From Gammaproteobacteria bacterium (GTDB taxonomy: Bacteria; Pseudomonadota; Gammaproteobacteria; Ga0077536), in the NCBI GenBank assembly GCA_016209015.1, contig JACQWY010000059.1:1-40010 (forward strand): DNA of 40,010 nucleotides. The letters are read 5' to 3'. Shown here piece after piece: positions 33,443-40,010 of this stretch (position 1 is the stretch's first letter; every line of letters begins with the position of its first letter). Position numbers and translations under genes: made by a program. The notes beneath the pieces were generated by a model. That model did not search any database. It was not told where the DNA came from and saw only the letters and a program-made list of their open reading frames with translations.

Positions 33443-36400
33443 TCAGGCCATGCCGAGCGCCAGCGCGCGCAGCCGCCAGCGCTCGGCGCGGTAACGCTCG
33501 ATCGCGGCGAGCTTGATGTCCTCGAAGCCGCGGACTTCGAGCGACAGACGGGCGAGCGCGATGGCGGCGTCGAGACGTTCCGCGTTCAGCCGGGCGACGA
33601 TCTCGTGGACCCCCATTTCGTATTCGTAGGGGAGATCGCGTTCGATGATGCGCAGCTTCTGCCGGCCGAAGACGTCGAAGCGGGTGCCGCGCACGCCGCG
33701 CAGCGTGTGCAACAGCCGGAACAGCGGCCGCGCGAGCCAGCCGGGCACGCCGACTTTCCGCTTCAGTCCGAAGCGTCTCAGCCACGGCGGCTGCAGCCAG
33801 TAGCGGACCTCGCCGCGGCCGTTCGCCGCGAGCAGCGCCTCGAAATCCGCGAGCAGATGCAGGCGTGCGATCTCGTATTCGTCCTTGACCGCGAGCAGAT
33901 GGAAGAAGCCTTCCGCGACCGCGAAGCCGAGCGCTTCGCCCGCGCCGAGCTTTCTTTCCGCCGTGTGCGCGAGGGCGACGACCTCGAGATAACGCCGCGC
34001 GAGCGCCGCGTCCTGGTAGTCGGTGAGCTCGGCGGCGCGGCGGATCGCGAGCGCCCCCACCCCGGTGCGATGCTCGAACCCGAATTCGTTCGCGAGCGCC
34101 TTTGCGGCCTCGAGCTTCGTGATGTGCAGATGGCGGTGGAAATTCAGCTCGCGCCGCTCGGCCGGCAGACGCAGCGGATCGGCGACGGCCCAGCGGCCGG
34201 CGCGGAACGCCGCGAGATTGCGTTCGACGGCGACGCCGTTGATCGCTATCGCGCGTTCGAGCGCGTCCGCGCTCACGGGCAGCACGCCCGCCTGGCAGGC
34301 CGCGCCGAGCGCGAAGACGTTCGCGCACACCGCGTCGCCGAGCACGGCCTCGGTACGCGCGAGCATGTCGAGCGCGACGAAGCCGGCGGGCCGCGTCTGC
34401 GCGCGCAGCACCGCGAGCAGGGGCTCCGCTGTCGCGAGCGGCGTCTTGCCGCGCACCATGTCCGCCGTCGGCACCAGCGAGGTCGAGACGATTGCCGTCG
34501 TGCGTTCCGCGCTCGCGCGCTGCAGGTGACGCGGATCGGTCGCGACGAGGAGATCGAGCGCGAGCAGCACGTCCGCCGCGCGCTCGGCGACGAGGTTCGA
34601 GCCCTGCGGCGTCTCGCGCGCGACGACGAGATGCGAGACGACCGGCCCGCCCTTCTGGCTCAAGCCCGTCTGGTCGAGACCCGTGAGCGCATAGCCTTCC
34701 ATGAAGCAGGCCGTGGCGAGCAATTGGTTGAGGGTGACGATGCCGGTGCCGCCGATGCCGGTGATGACGAGCCGCCAGCCTTCCTCCGGCACCGGGGCGC
34801 GCGCCGCCTCGGGGATGTCGGCCGGGATCGGCACCGCAGGCAGCGGCGCGATGCCGCCTTCGACGCTCACGAACGACGGGCACTCGCCTTCGAGGCAACT
34901 GTAGTCGGTGTTGCACGAGGCCTGGTGGATGCGCGTCTTGCGGCCGTATTCCGTCGCGACCGGCTGCACCGAGAGACAGTTGCTCTTCGTGCCGCAATCC
35001 CCGCAGCCCTCGCAGACCGCCTCGTTGATGAAGAGGCGGCGCGGCCGTTCCGGCGCGCGGCCGCGCTTGCGCAGCCGCCTGAGCTCCGCCGCGCAACCCT
35101 GATCGTAGATGAGCACGCTCACGCCGCGCGTCGCGGCGAGCACGCGCTCGGCCTCGTGCAGACGCTCGCGGTCCCAGGCTTCCACGTTCGACGGCAGCAG
35201 GGCGCGATGGCGCTCGGGATCGTCGCTCACCACGATCACGCGGGCGACACCCTCGGCGAGCAGCAGCGAGGCGGTCCGGGCGACGGAAAGCTGGCCGGCG
35301 GGATCCTGGCCGCCGGTCATCGCGACGACGCCGTTGTAGAGCAGCTTGAACGTCATCGTCGCGCCGGCCGCGACGGCGGCGCGCACGGCGAGACTCGCGG
35401 AATGGAAGAACGTACCGTCGCCGACGTCCTGCACATAGTGCTGCACGTCGGTGAACGGCGCGCGGCCGAGCCACTGTGCACCCTCGCCGCCCATGTGCGT
35501 GTAACCGACGGCGCCGCGATCGAGCCACAGCATCATCGCGTGACAGCCCACGCCTCCGCCGACCGGCGAGCCCGAGACCTCGAGCGTCGAACGGTTGTGC
35601 GGACAGCCGCTGCAGAACGAGGCCGAGCGCGGCGGGCCGCTGAGCGTCGCCGGCAATGCGTTCGCACGCGGCGGCGCTTCGACGAGCGCGGTGAGCCGGG
35701 GCTTCAGGCGCGCCGCGAGGACCGGCCGCAGACGTTCCGCGACGAGCTCGCCGTCGCGCGGCAGCAGCGGCCTGCCCGCTTCGTCGCGCTTGCCGGTGAC
35801 GCGCGGGCGGACGTCCGCGGCGTACAACAGATCGCGCAGCAGCGGCTCGATGAACGGCCGCTTGTCCTCGACGACGAGCACCTCTTCCACGCCGCGCGCG
35901 GCGCGTTCGAGGATCGTGGGGTCGAGCGGATGGATCACGCCGAGGCGGACGAGCCGGATGCCGGCGTCGCGGATCGCCGCGTCGCTCGCGAGGCCGAGCA
36001 TCGCGAGCGCCTCGCGGAGCTCGCGATAGGGATGACCGTAGGAGACGATCGCGAGCCAGGCCGCGGGCGGATCGACGGCGACGACGTCGAGACCGTTCTC
36101 GCGCGTGTAGGCGCGCACGGCCTCGAAACGCTTCTGGTAGAGCTCCGCCTCGAGCGCGATCGTGTCGGGCAGGAAGAGGCGCGGCACCTGCGTGAAACGC
36201 CAGGGCACACCATCGAATTCGAGCCCGGGCTCGCGCGGCGCGATGCGCCCGGGATGAACCTCCGCGATACCGAAACCGTCGGCGACGGAGGAGACGATCT
36301 TCAGCGCCGTCCAGCAGCCGGCGTAACGCGACAGCGCGTAGGCGTGGAAGCCGAGATCGAGCACTTCCTGGGGCGTGCCCGGCGCGAGAATCGCCATGCC

Positions 36401-36898
36401 GGCGTCGGCGAGTGCGAGCTCGCTCGCGCTCGGCAGCGTGGAGGATTTCGACTGCGGATCGTCGCCGACCGCGCACACCACGCCGCCGTTGCGGCCGGGC
36501 CCGTGCAGGTTCGCATGACGGAACACGTCGCCGCTGCGATCCACACCCGGCGCCTTGCCGTACCAGAGGCCGATCACGCCGTCGTGGCGCGCGAGCGGCG
36601 CGAGATTGTCCTGCTGACTGCCCCACACGGAGGCCGCGGCGAGGTCCTCGTTCACGCCCGGCACCCACTCGACGCCGAGCTCGGCCCGGAGCGTCGCGGT
36701 CCGTTCGAAGACGAAGTCGAGGCCGCCGAGCGGCGAGCCCGGATAGCCGCTCGCGAACGCCGCGGTGTGCAGTCCGCGCGCGCGATCCGCGCGCAGGCGA
36801 TCGAACAGCACGCGAACCAGGGCCTGCGTGCCGTTCAGCAGTATTTCGCCTTCCGTCAGGCGGTATCTCGACTCGAGATCGAATTCACGCTGCGGCAT
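33443..36898 (-). CDS. Fused indolepyruvate:ferredoxin oxidoreductase-family protein
   Basis: A 1151-residue thiamine-diphosphate enzyme in which the IorA-like and IorB-like parts are fused. In order: pyrimidine-binding and transferase domains (about 1-400, FASGYPGSPLGGLD at the start), ThDP-binding domain (about 430-600, FCSGCPHNRST, YTHMGGEGAQW and VGDGTFFHSASLA), a cysteine cluster (about 625-670, CEGCGDCGTKSNC then CNTDYSCLEGEC), a gamma-type domain (about 715-905, VITGIGGTGIVTLNQLLA and GLSQKGGPVVSHLVV), and a C-terminal DUF6537-type region (to 1151). The family decarboxylates aryl 2-oxoacids to acyl-CoA. It occurs in aerobic proteobacteria, and the partner electron acceptor is unknown. 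GAGGGGCGG precedes the ATG. It lies between TusA and the ABC exporter on the same strand. Confidence 0.93.
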   Translation of the reverse strand: MPQREFDLESRYRLTEGEILLNGTQALVRVLFDRLRADRARGLHTAAFASGYPGSPLGGLDFVFERTATLRAELGVEWVPGVNEDLAAASVWGSQQDNLAPLARHDGVIGLWYGKAPGVDRSGDVFRHANLHGPGRNGGVVCAVGDDPQSKSSTLPSASELALADAGMAILAPGTPQEVLDLGFHAYALSRYAGCWTALKIVSSVADGFGIAEVHPGRIAPREPGLEFDGVPWRFTQVPRLFLPDTIALEAELYQKRFEAVRAYTRENGLDVVAVDPPAAWLAIVSYGHPYRELREALAMLGLASDAAIRDAGIRLVRLGVIHPLDPTILERAARGVEEVLVVEDKRPFIEPLLRDLLYAADVRPRVTGKRDEAGRPLLPRDGELVAERLRPVLAARLKPRLTALVEAPPRANALPATLSGPPRSASFCSGCPHNRSTLEVSGSPVGGGVGCHAMMLWLDRGAVGYTHMGGEGAQWLGRAPFTDVQHYVQDVGDGTFFHSASLAVRAAVAAGATMTFKLLYNGVVAMTGGQDPAGQLSVARTASLLLAEGVARVIVVSDDPERHRALLPSNVEAWDRERLHEAERVLAATRGVSVLIYDQGCAAELRRLRKRGRAPERPRRLFINEAVCEGCGDCGTKSNCLSVQPVATEYGRKTRIHQASCNTDYSCLEGECPSFVSVEGGIAPLPAVPIPADIPEAARAPVPEEGWRLVITGIGGTGIVTLNQLLATACFMEGYALTGLDQTGLSQKGGPVVSHLVVARETPQGSNLVAERAADVLLALDLLVATDPRHLQRASAERTTAIVSTSLVPTADMVRGKTPLATAEPLLAVLRAQTRPAGFVALDMLARTEAVLGDAVCANVFALGAACQAGVLPVSADALERAIAINGVAVERNLAAFRAGRWAVADPLRLPAERRELNFHRHLHITKLEAAKALANEFGFEHRTGVGALAIRRAAELTDYQDAALARRYLEVVALAHTAERKLGAGEALGFAVAEGFFHLLAVKDEYEIARLHLLADFEALLAANGRGEVRYWLQPPWLRRFGLKRKVGVPGWLARPLFRLLHTLRGVRGTRFDVFGRQKLRIIERDLPYEYEMGVHEIVARLNAERLDAAIALARLSLEVRGFEDIKLAAIERYRAERWRLRALALGMA

Positions 36899-37011
36899 CG
36901 TCGCATCCGCCCCTCATAGGATTACCGCGCTCGCGGCTCGCGGACTATACCCGCAAGGCCGCGCGCGGCGCCACGGCGCGGGGCTCGTCCGGCGTCCCGC
37001 GGCGAGCTCCC

Positions 37012-37236
37012 CTACTTCTTGCGGATGAGGAAGCGGAACACGCCGGTCTCCTCGCCCTGCGCGACGAGCTCGTGGCCCGTGGTGCGGCAGAACGCCTCGA
37101 AGTCCTTCACCGCGCCCTTGTCGGTGGCGAGGACTTCGAGCGTGCCGCCGTCGGGAACGCCGAGCAGCGCCTTCTTCGCTTTCAGGATGGGCAGCGGGCA
37201 GTTCAGCCCTTTCGCGTCGAGCAGCACGTCGGCCAT
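37012..37236 (-). CDS. TusA-family sulfur carrier protein
   Basis: A 74-residue TusA/SirA/YeeD-type protein. The active cysteine is in the signature LDAKGLNCPLPILKAKKAL, followed by GGTLEVLATDKGAVKDFEAF and a second cysteine in FCRTTGH. TusA carries persulfide sulfur to partner proteins for tRNA thiolation, molybdenum cofactor biosynthesis or oxidation of sulfur compounds. It lies nine bases downstream of the DsrE2-type gene, an association typical of sulfur-transfer modules, and GAGGATC lies upstream of the ATG. TusA here is more likely a dissimilatory or trafficking member than the tRNA-specific one, by context only. Confidence 0.93.
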   Translation of the reverse strand: MADVLLDAKGLNCPLPILKAKKALLGVPDGGTLEVLATDKGAVKDFEAFCRTTGHELVAQGEETGVFRFLIRKK

Positions 37237-37245
37237 GGCGGATCC

Positions 37246-37734
37246 TCAGATGAACAGATTGATGTCGGCGTTCGAGGCGACTTCGATGTAAGTCGCCGCA
37301 CCGCCGGGCTCGGGGCCGCTGATCATGTCCTCGAGCGTGTACTCGAAGAGATCCATCGTCATCTGGCAGGCGATCAGGCGCACCCCCGACTCGACCGCGA
37401 TCTCACGCAGCGCCTCGATCGTCGGCACGTTCTTCTTCTTCATCAGGTTCTTCATCATCGCCGAGGCCGCGGCGTCGACGCCGGGCAGCGCCGCCATCAG
37501 GTTCGGCAGCGCCATGTGCATTCCGGCCATCGGCATCTTCATCGCGGGATTGCCGAGCGTGGAGAGCTCGAGATCGAGCTTCTTCAGGAGCAGCGGCAGG
37601 CCGTAGAACGTGAAGAACATCGTCACGTCGAGTCCCATCGCGGCCGCGGTCGTCGCGAGGATGAACGGCGGATAGGCCCAGTCGAGCGTACCCTTCGTCA
37701 CGATCATCGACATGCGTTTCGGGTTCTCGGCCAT
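37246..37734 (-). CDS. DsrE/DsrF-like protein (DsrE2 type)
   Basis: A 162-residue protein of the DsrE/F/H-like family, DsrE2 branch. It opens with KRMSMIVTKGTLDWAYPPFI and has a hydrophobic first half (AMGLDVTMFFTFYGLPLLLK), a methionine-rich middle (AMKMPMAGMHMALPNLMAAL) and the conserved cysteine in GVRLIACQMTMDLF, the expected persulfide site. DsrE2 proteins interact with TusA and are often membrane-associated. It is the first gene of a dsrE2-tusA pair. A rhodanese, the third usual member, is absent. GGAGCAC lies upstream of the ATG. Confidence 0.9.
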   Translation of the reverse strand: MAENPKRMSMIVTKGTLDWAYPPFILATTAAAMGLDVTMFFTFYGLPLLLKKLDLELSTLGNPAMKMPMAGMHMALPNLMAALPGVDAAASAMMKNLMKKKNVPTIEALREIAVESGVRLIACQMTMDLFEYTLEDMISGPEPGGAATYIEVASNADINLFI

Positions 37735-37934
37735 CGTCGCGTGCTCCGTCGGGCGGTGATACGCCCCGGACGATAGCGCAATATTCCGAAGCGGGGCAAT
37801 CGCCTATACTCGGCCGCCATGCGTCCCCTCACCGCCGTCATCGCAGCGCCACGCACCACGCACGCCGGGCGTGCCGACGCTGCCGTGGAGGGTGCGTGCA
37901 TGCCCCACCGTGCGGCGGCGGGACGCGCGCGGAC

Positions 37935-38306
37935 GTGAGTCAGCTCGGCCACTACGACGATGAGCTCTACGCGCTGGACCAGCGCATCGGGCGGCTCGCG
38001 ATCGCCTGCGGCATCGACATCTCGGACGACCGCGTGATCGTCGCGTTGATCCAGAGTCACTACGTGCTGTTCCATCATCAAGAGCAGCCCGAGCGCACGA
38101 GCTGGCACGCGCAGTTGCGCGAGCTGCTCATGCTGAAATACCGCGTCAAATCGAACTGTCTCGAATACCTCGGTGCCGAGGCCTGCCGGACGCTGCTCGC
38201 GGCCGAGCACGAGCGACTGCGCCGGCACGGCCTCACGCCGCCCGGTGAACCGAAGGAAGCACCGCCCGATCCCGCGACCGGACGAGGGAGCAACGACCAT
38301 GGCTGA
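37935..38306 (+). CDS. Small unrecognised protein upstream of an SDR
   Basis: Not recognised. About 123 residues if started at the GTG at 37935 (MSQLGHYDDELYALDQ); the frame opens further upstream at 37896 and neither start has a strong ribosome site. The body is mostly helical and charged (RIGRLAIACGIDISDDRVIV, then HYVLFHHQEQPERTSWHAQL and LRELLMLKYRVKSNCLEYLG), with two cysteines and a His pair, then a Pro-rich tail. No signal peptide or membrane segment. The 3' end overlaps the SDR start by eight bases, so the two are probably co-translated. Confidence 0.6.
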   Translation: MSQLGHYDDELYALDQRIGRLAIACGIDISDDRVIVALIQSHYVLFHHQEQPERTSWHAQLRELLMLKYRVKSNCLEYLGAEACRTLLAAEHERLRRHGLTPPGEPKEAPPDPATGRGSNDHG

Positions 38307-39075
38307 TTCGAAACTCTTCGCCATCGCCGGCAAGACCGCGCTCGTCACGGGCGGCTCGCGCGGCGTCGGCTTCATGATCGCGAAGGCCTATGCCGAGCAC
38401 GGCGCGAAGGTCTACATCAGCTCGCGCAAGGCGCAGGCCTGCGAGGAGGCGGTCGCGGCGATCGCGCCGTTCGGGGAGTGCATCGCGCTGCCGGCGGATC
38501 TCGCGCAGATGAGCGAAGTCGAACGCCTCGCCGCGGAGCTCGCCGCGCGCGAGACGCGGCTCGACATCCTCGTCAACAACGCGGGCGCGACCTGGGGTGC
38601 TTCGATCGACGACTTCCCGGAAGCGGGCTGGGACAAGGTGATGGATCTGAACGTGAAGTCGATCTTCTTCCTCACGCAGAAGCTCCTGCCGCTGCTCGAA
38701 CGCAGCGCGACGGCCGAGGATCCGGCGCGCGTCATCAACATCGGATCGGTCGACGGCATGCACGTGCCGATTTTCGAGAACTTCTCGTACACCGCCTCGA
38801 AGGCCGCGCTGCACCAGCTCTCGCGCATGCTCGCGCACCGCCTCGCGCCGCGAAAGATCACGGTCAATACCATCGCCCCCGGCCCGTTCCCCTCGCAGAT
38901 GATGGCGCCCATGATCGACAGGATGGGGGAGGCGTTGCTCGCGAACGTGCCCTTGAAGCGCTTCGGCACGCCGGACGACATCGCCGGGCTCGCGATCTTC
39001 CTCGCGGCACGCGCCAGTGCCTATATGACGGGCACGTTGATCCCGCTCGACGGCGGCATCACGGGCGGCATGTAA
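38299..39075 (+). CDS. Short-chain dehydrogenase/reductase (classical SDR)
   Basis: Classical SDR of 258 residues. The cofactor loop is TALVTGGSRGVGFMIAKAYA. The structural motif NNAG is in DILVNNAGATWG, the catalytic serine in INIGSVDGMHV, and the Tyr-Lys pair in FSYTASKAALHQLS. The closing block is YMTGTLIPLDGGITGGM. Arg in SSRKAQACEE after strand 2 suggests NADPH preference. It resembles FabG- and RhlG-like 3-oxoacyl reductases; the substrate is not predictable. GAGGGAG lies upstream of the ATG at 38299. It overlaps the preceding small gene by eight bases and ends before a perfect hairpin at 39101-39130. In contrast to the protein at 23858-24541, all SDR catalytic residues are kept. Confidence 0.92.
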   Translation: MADSKLFAIAGKTALVTGGSRGVGFMIAKAYAEHGAKVYISSRKAQACEEAVAAIAPFGECIALPADLAQMSEVERLAAELAARETRLDILVNNAGATWGASIDDFPEAGWDKVMDLNVKSIFFLTQKLLPLLERSATAEDPARVINIGSVDGMHVPIFENFSYTASKAALHQLSRMLAHRLAPRKITVNTIAPGPFPSQMMAPMIDRMGEALLANVPLKRFGTPDDIAGLAIFLAARASAYMTGTLIPLDGGITGGM

Positions 39076-39100
39076 GGCAGTCCCCGCAGAGCGAGGAGGA

Positions 39101-39130
39101 GCCCGGACCGTCAGCGGCGACGGTCCGGGC
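39101..39130. terminator. Perfect 12-bp hairpin between converging genes
   Basis: GCCCGGACCGTC (39101-39112) pairs exactly with GACGGTCCGGGC (39119-39130) around a 6-base loop. It lies 26 bases after the SDR stop codon and 26 bases from the stop of the converging dockerin gene. There is no long T-run on either side, so it is probably a bidirectional structural terminator of lower efficiency. Confidence 0.7.
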
Positions 39131-39155
39131 CCGGATCAGCAGCGCGGGTCCGGCC

Positions 39156-39620
39156 TCACTTGAAGGCCGACGGTCCCGGCGCCTTGCCGAAGAGCTGCTT
39201 GAAGCGGCCGAGGTCGAGCGAATTGACGCGGCCGTCGCCGTTCAGATCGCCAGCCTGCTCGAGGTCGGGCGAGTCGGCACCCGCGGTTCCGAAGACCTTC
39301 TTGAAGAGCCCCAGATTGAGCGAGTTCGTCTTGCCGTCGTTGTTGAAATCACCGTCGCAGGCATTGCCGTAGCCGTCACCGTCGCTGTCGAGCTGGCCGG
39401 GATTCGGCACGAGCGTGCAGTTGTCGCGATAGTCCTCCACGCCGTCCTTGTCCGTGTCGAGGTTGTCGCCGAACGGCGTGAAGCCGCTGGACGCGCTCGC
39501 GAGCATGTCGGTACCGGCGAACAGACACGTGAACTGCTTCGAGCTCTTGTTCGAATCGCGGAACTGCCCGCTGAACGCGCCGCTCGTCTCGACGCGCGCG
39601 AGCGCGGAGTACGGCACCAT
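39156..39620 (-). pseudogene. C-terminal part of a TSP3/dockerin extracellular protein, 5' end broken
   Basis: Readable coding sequence for the C-terminal 150 or so residues of an exported protein. It contains acidic calcium-binding repeats of the thrombospondin type 3 kind ([17 protein letters not shown] and [16 protein letters not shown]) followed by a type I dockerin with its two calcium loops ([20 protein letters not shown] and [20 protein letters not shown]). Upstream (minus sense), recognisable protein ends around [16 protein letters not shown]. The frame stays open to 39920, but that stretch is composed of palindromic repeats (39627-39822), not protein sequence. No signal peptide is found. 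So the gene is either truncated by the repeat-bounded segment or interrupted by it, with the rest beyond the window. Its dockerin partner (cohesin) is unknown. Confidence 0.7.
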
Positions 39621-39626
39621 CTTGCC

Positions 39627-39682
39627 GTCGACGCACTCCGCCTCTGCTGATCTTCGTCGCCCTCGCGCAGGCGAGGGCCCAG
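39627..39682 (+). repeat. 56-base direct repeat, copy 1
   Basis: Starts GTCGACGCACTCCGCCTC, continues through CTGATCTTCGTC and a hairpin with arms CCCTCGC and GCGAGGG, ending GCCCAG. Identical to 39955-40010 except at two positions. The bases that follow (TCGGCGACCCACGGCA) resemble the flank of the REP at 23594-23622. Confidence 0.85.
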
Positions 39683-39793
39683 TCGGCGACCCACGGCACG
39701 CGCAGTGAACCTCGGACTTTCCAAAGCGCCGTTCCGCACCGCGCTCGTCTTCAGCGCTGCCCCCGCGGTTCGATCTCGGCGCCGAGGCTGAAC

Positions 39794-39822
39794 GACTGGG
39801 CCCTCGCCTGCGCGAGGGCGAC
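39794..39822 (-). repeat. Inverted internal copy of the CCCTCGC palindrome
   Basis: GACTGGG, then CCCTCGC, a short loop and GCGAGGG, then CGAC. This is the hairpin part of the 56-base repeats in opposite orientation, located between the two direct copies. Confidence 0.75.
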
Positions 39823-39954
39823 ACGTGGGAAATCCGCGCCGCGGTGTACCGAGGAACAGTCCCGCAGTTCGGAGAAGAACCAAAGTTTTCCCCGCCGGGA
39901 AAATTAAGGGGACACGACACCTGATTTTTGGTACTTCTCCAGACTGCGGGGTCA

Positions 39955-40010
39955 GTCGACGCATTCCGCCTCGGCTGATCTTCGTCGCCCTCGCGCAGGC
40001 GAGGGCCCAG
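39955..40010 (+). repeat. 56-base direct repeat, copy 2 (at window edge)
   Basis: Same sequence as 39627-39682 with two mismatches, 328 bases downstream in the same orientation. It reaches the window end, so its true length is unknown. The minus strand next to it contains a stop after the shared AEAECVD codons, unlike copy 1. Confidence 0.8.

Noticed and set aside
32159-36919. Very long plus-strand open frame of about 1590 residues
   Set aside because: Antisense shadow of the ABC permease and the indolepyruvate oxidoreductase-like gene. No domain is recognisable and the composition is Arg/His/Ala-rich.
39621-39920. N-terminal extension of the dockerin frame up to 39920
   Set aside because: The extension is made of the palindromic repeats and Arg/Ser/Pro-rich translation, lacks a signal peptide and is unlikely to be native protein.

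Overview
The window is GC-rich DNA with dense coding, many 4-bp start/stop overlaps and several families of short palindromic intergenic repeats. The gene content (cytochrome c-dependent nitric oxide reductase, PitA-type phosphate transporter, LonA with an RpoH-type promoter, TusA/DsrE2, a LolA-like protein) points to a free-living Gram-negative proteobacterium, most likely a gammaproteobacterium. This is inferred from gene families; no rRNA or other taxonomic marker is present, and no tRNA, CRISPR array, integrase or transposase was seen.

Layout. 1-0.5 kb: gene-free repeat region. 0.5-7.0 kb: norCB (minus strand) with a DNR/NnrR-type operator and an intrinsic terminator, a short TrmO-like protein, a cysteine-rich small protein, and a NarL-family two-component pair. 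7.3-11.0 kb: plus-strand operon of an AhpD-like peroxidase-related protein, gnd, zwf and pgl (oxidative pentose phosphate pathway). 11.0-14.6 kb: minus-strand pair of a LolA-like periplasmic protein and an MMPL/RND exporter carrying a C-terminal cyclic-nucleotide-binding-like domain. 14.9-20.5 kb: periplasmic cupin, amidohydrolase, class III aminotransferase, pirin and a PAS-HD-GYP phosphodiesterase. 20.6-23.5 kb: hsp20-lon heat-shock operon behind a sigma-32-like promoter. 23.5-26.2 kb: a predicted halohydrin dehalogenase, an F420-type LLM oxidoreductase and a cupin, with a large palindrome between the first two. 26.2-28.8 kb: accessory-looking segment with two unrecognised membrane-anchored proteins, a decayed second copy of the cupin gene start, a truncated PQQ-propeller protein and a three-unit REP array. 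28.8-37.7 kb: minus-strand PitA, a MacAB/DevBCA-like ABC exporter (permease, ATPase, HlyD-type adaptor), a fused indolepyruvate:ferredoxin-oxidoreductase-like protein, TusA and DsrE2. 37.9-39.1 kb: a small unrecognised protein overlapping an SDR. 39.1-40.0 kb: a 5'-broken dockerin/TSP3 protein next to a roughly 330-bp repeat-bounded segment.

The clearest finding is the short-chain-dehydrogenase-like protein at 23858-24541. It has no usual SDR cofactor motif or catalytic lysine, and instead matches both signatures of halohydrin dehalogenases: T-x4-F-x-G, and S-x12-Y-x3-R. Other points for follow-up are the exporter fused to a cNMP-like domain, the cupin duplication flanking two orphan genes, the translationally coupled hsp20-lon unit, an amidohydrolase with an altered HxH motif, and several palindromic repeat families.
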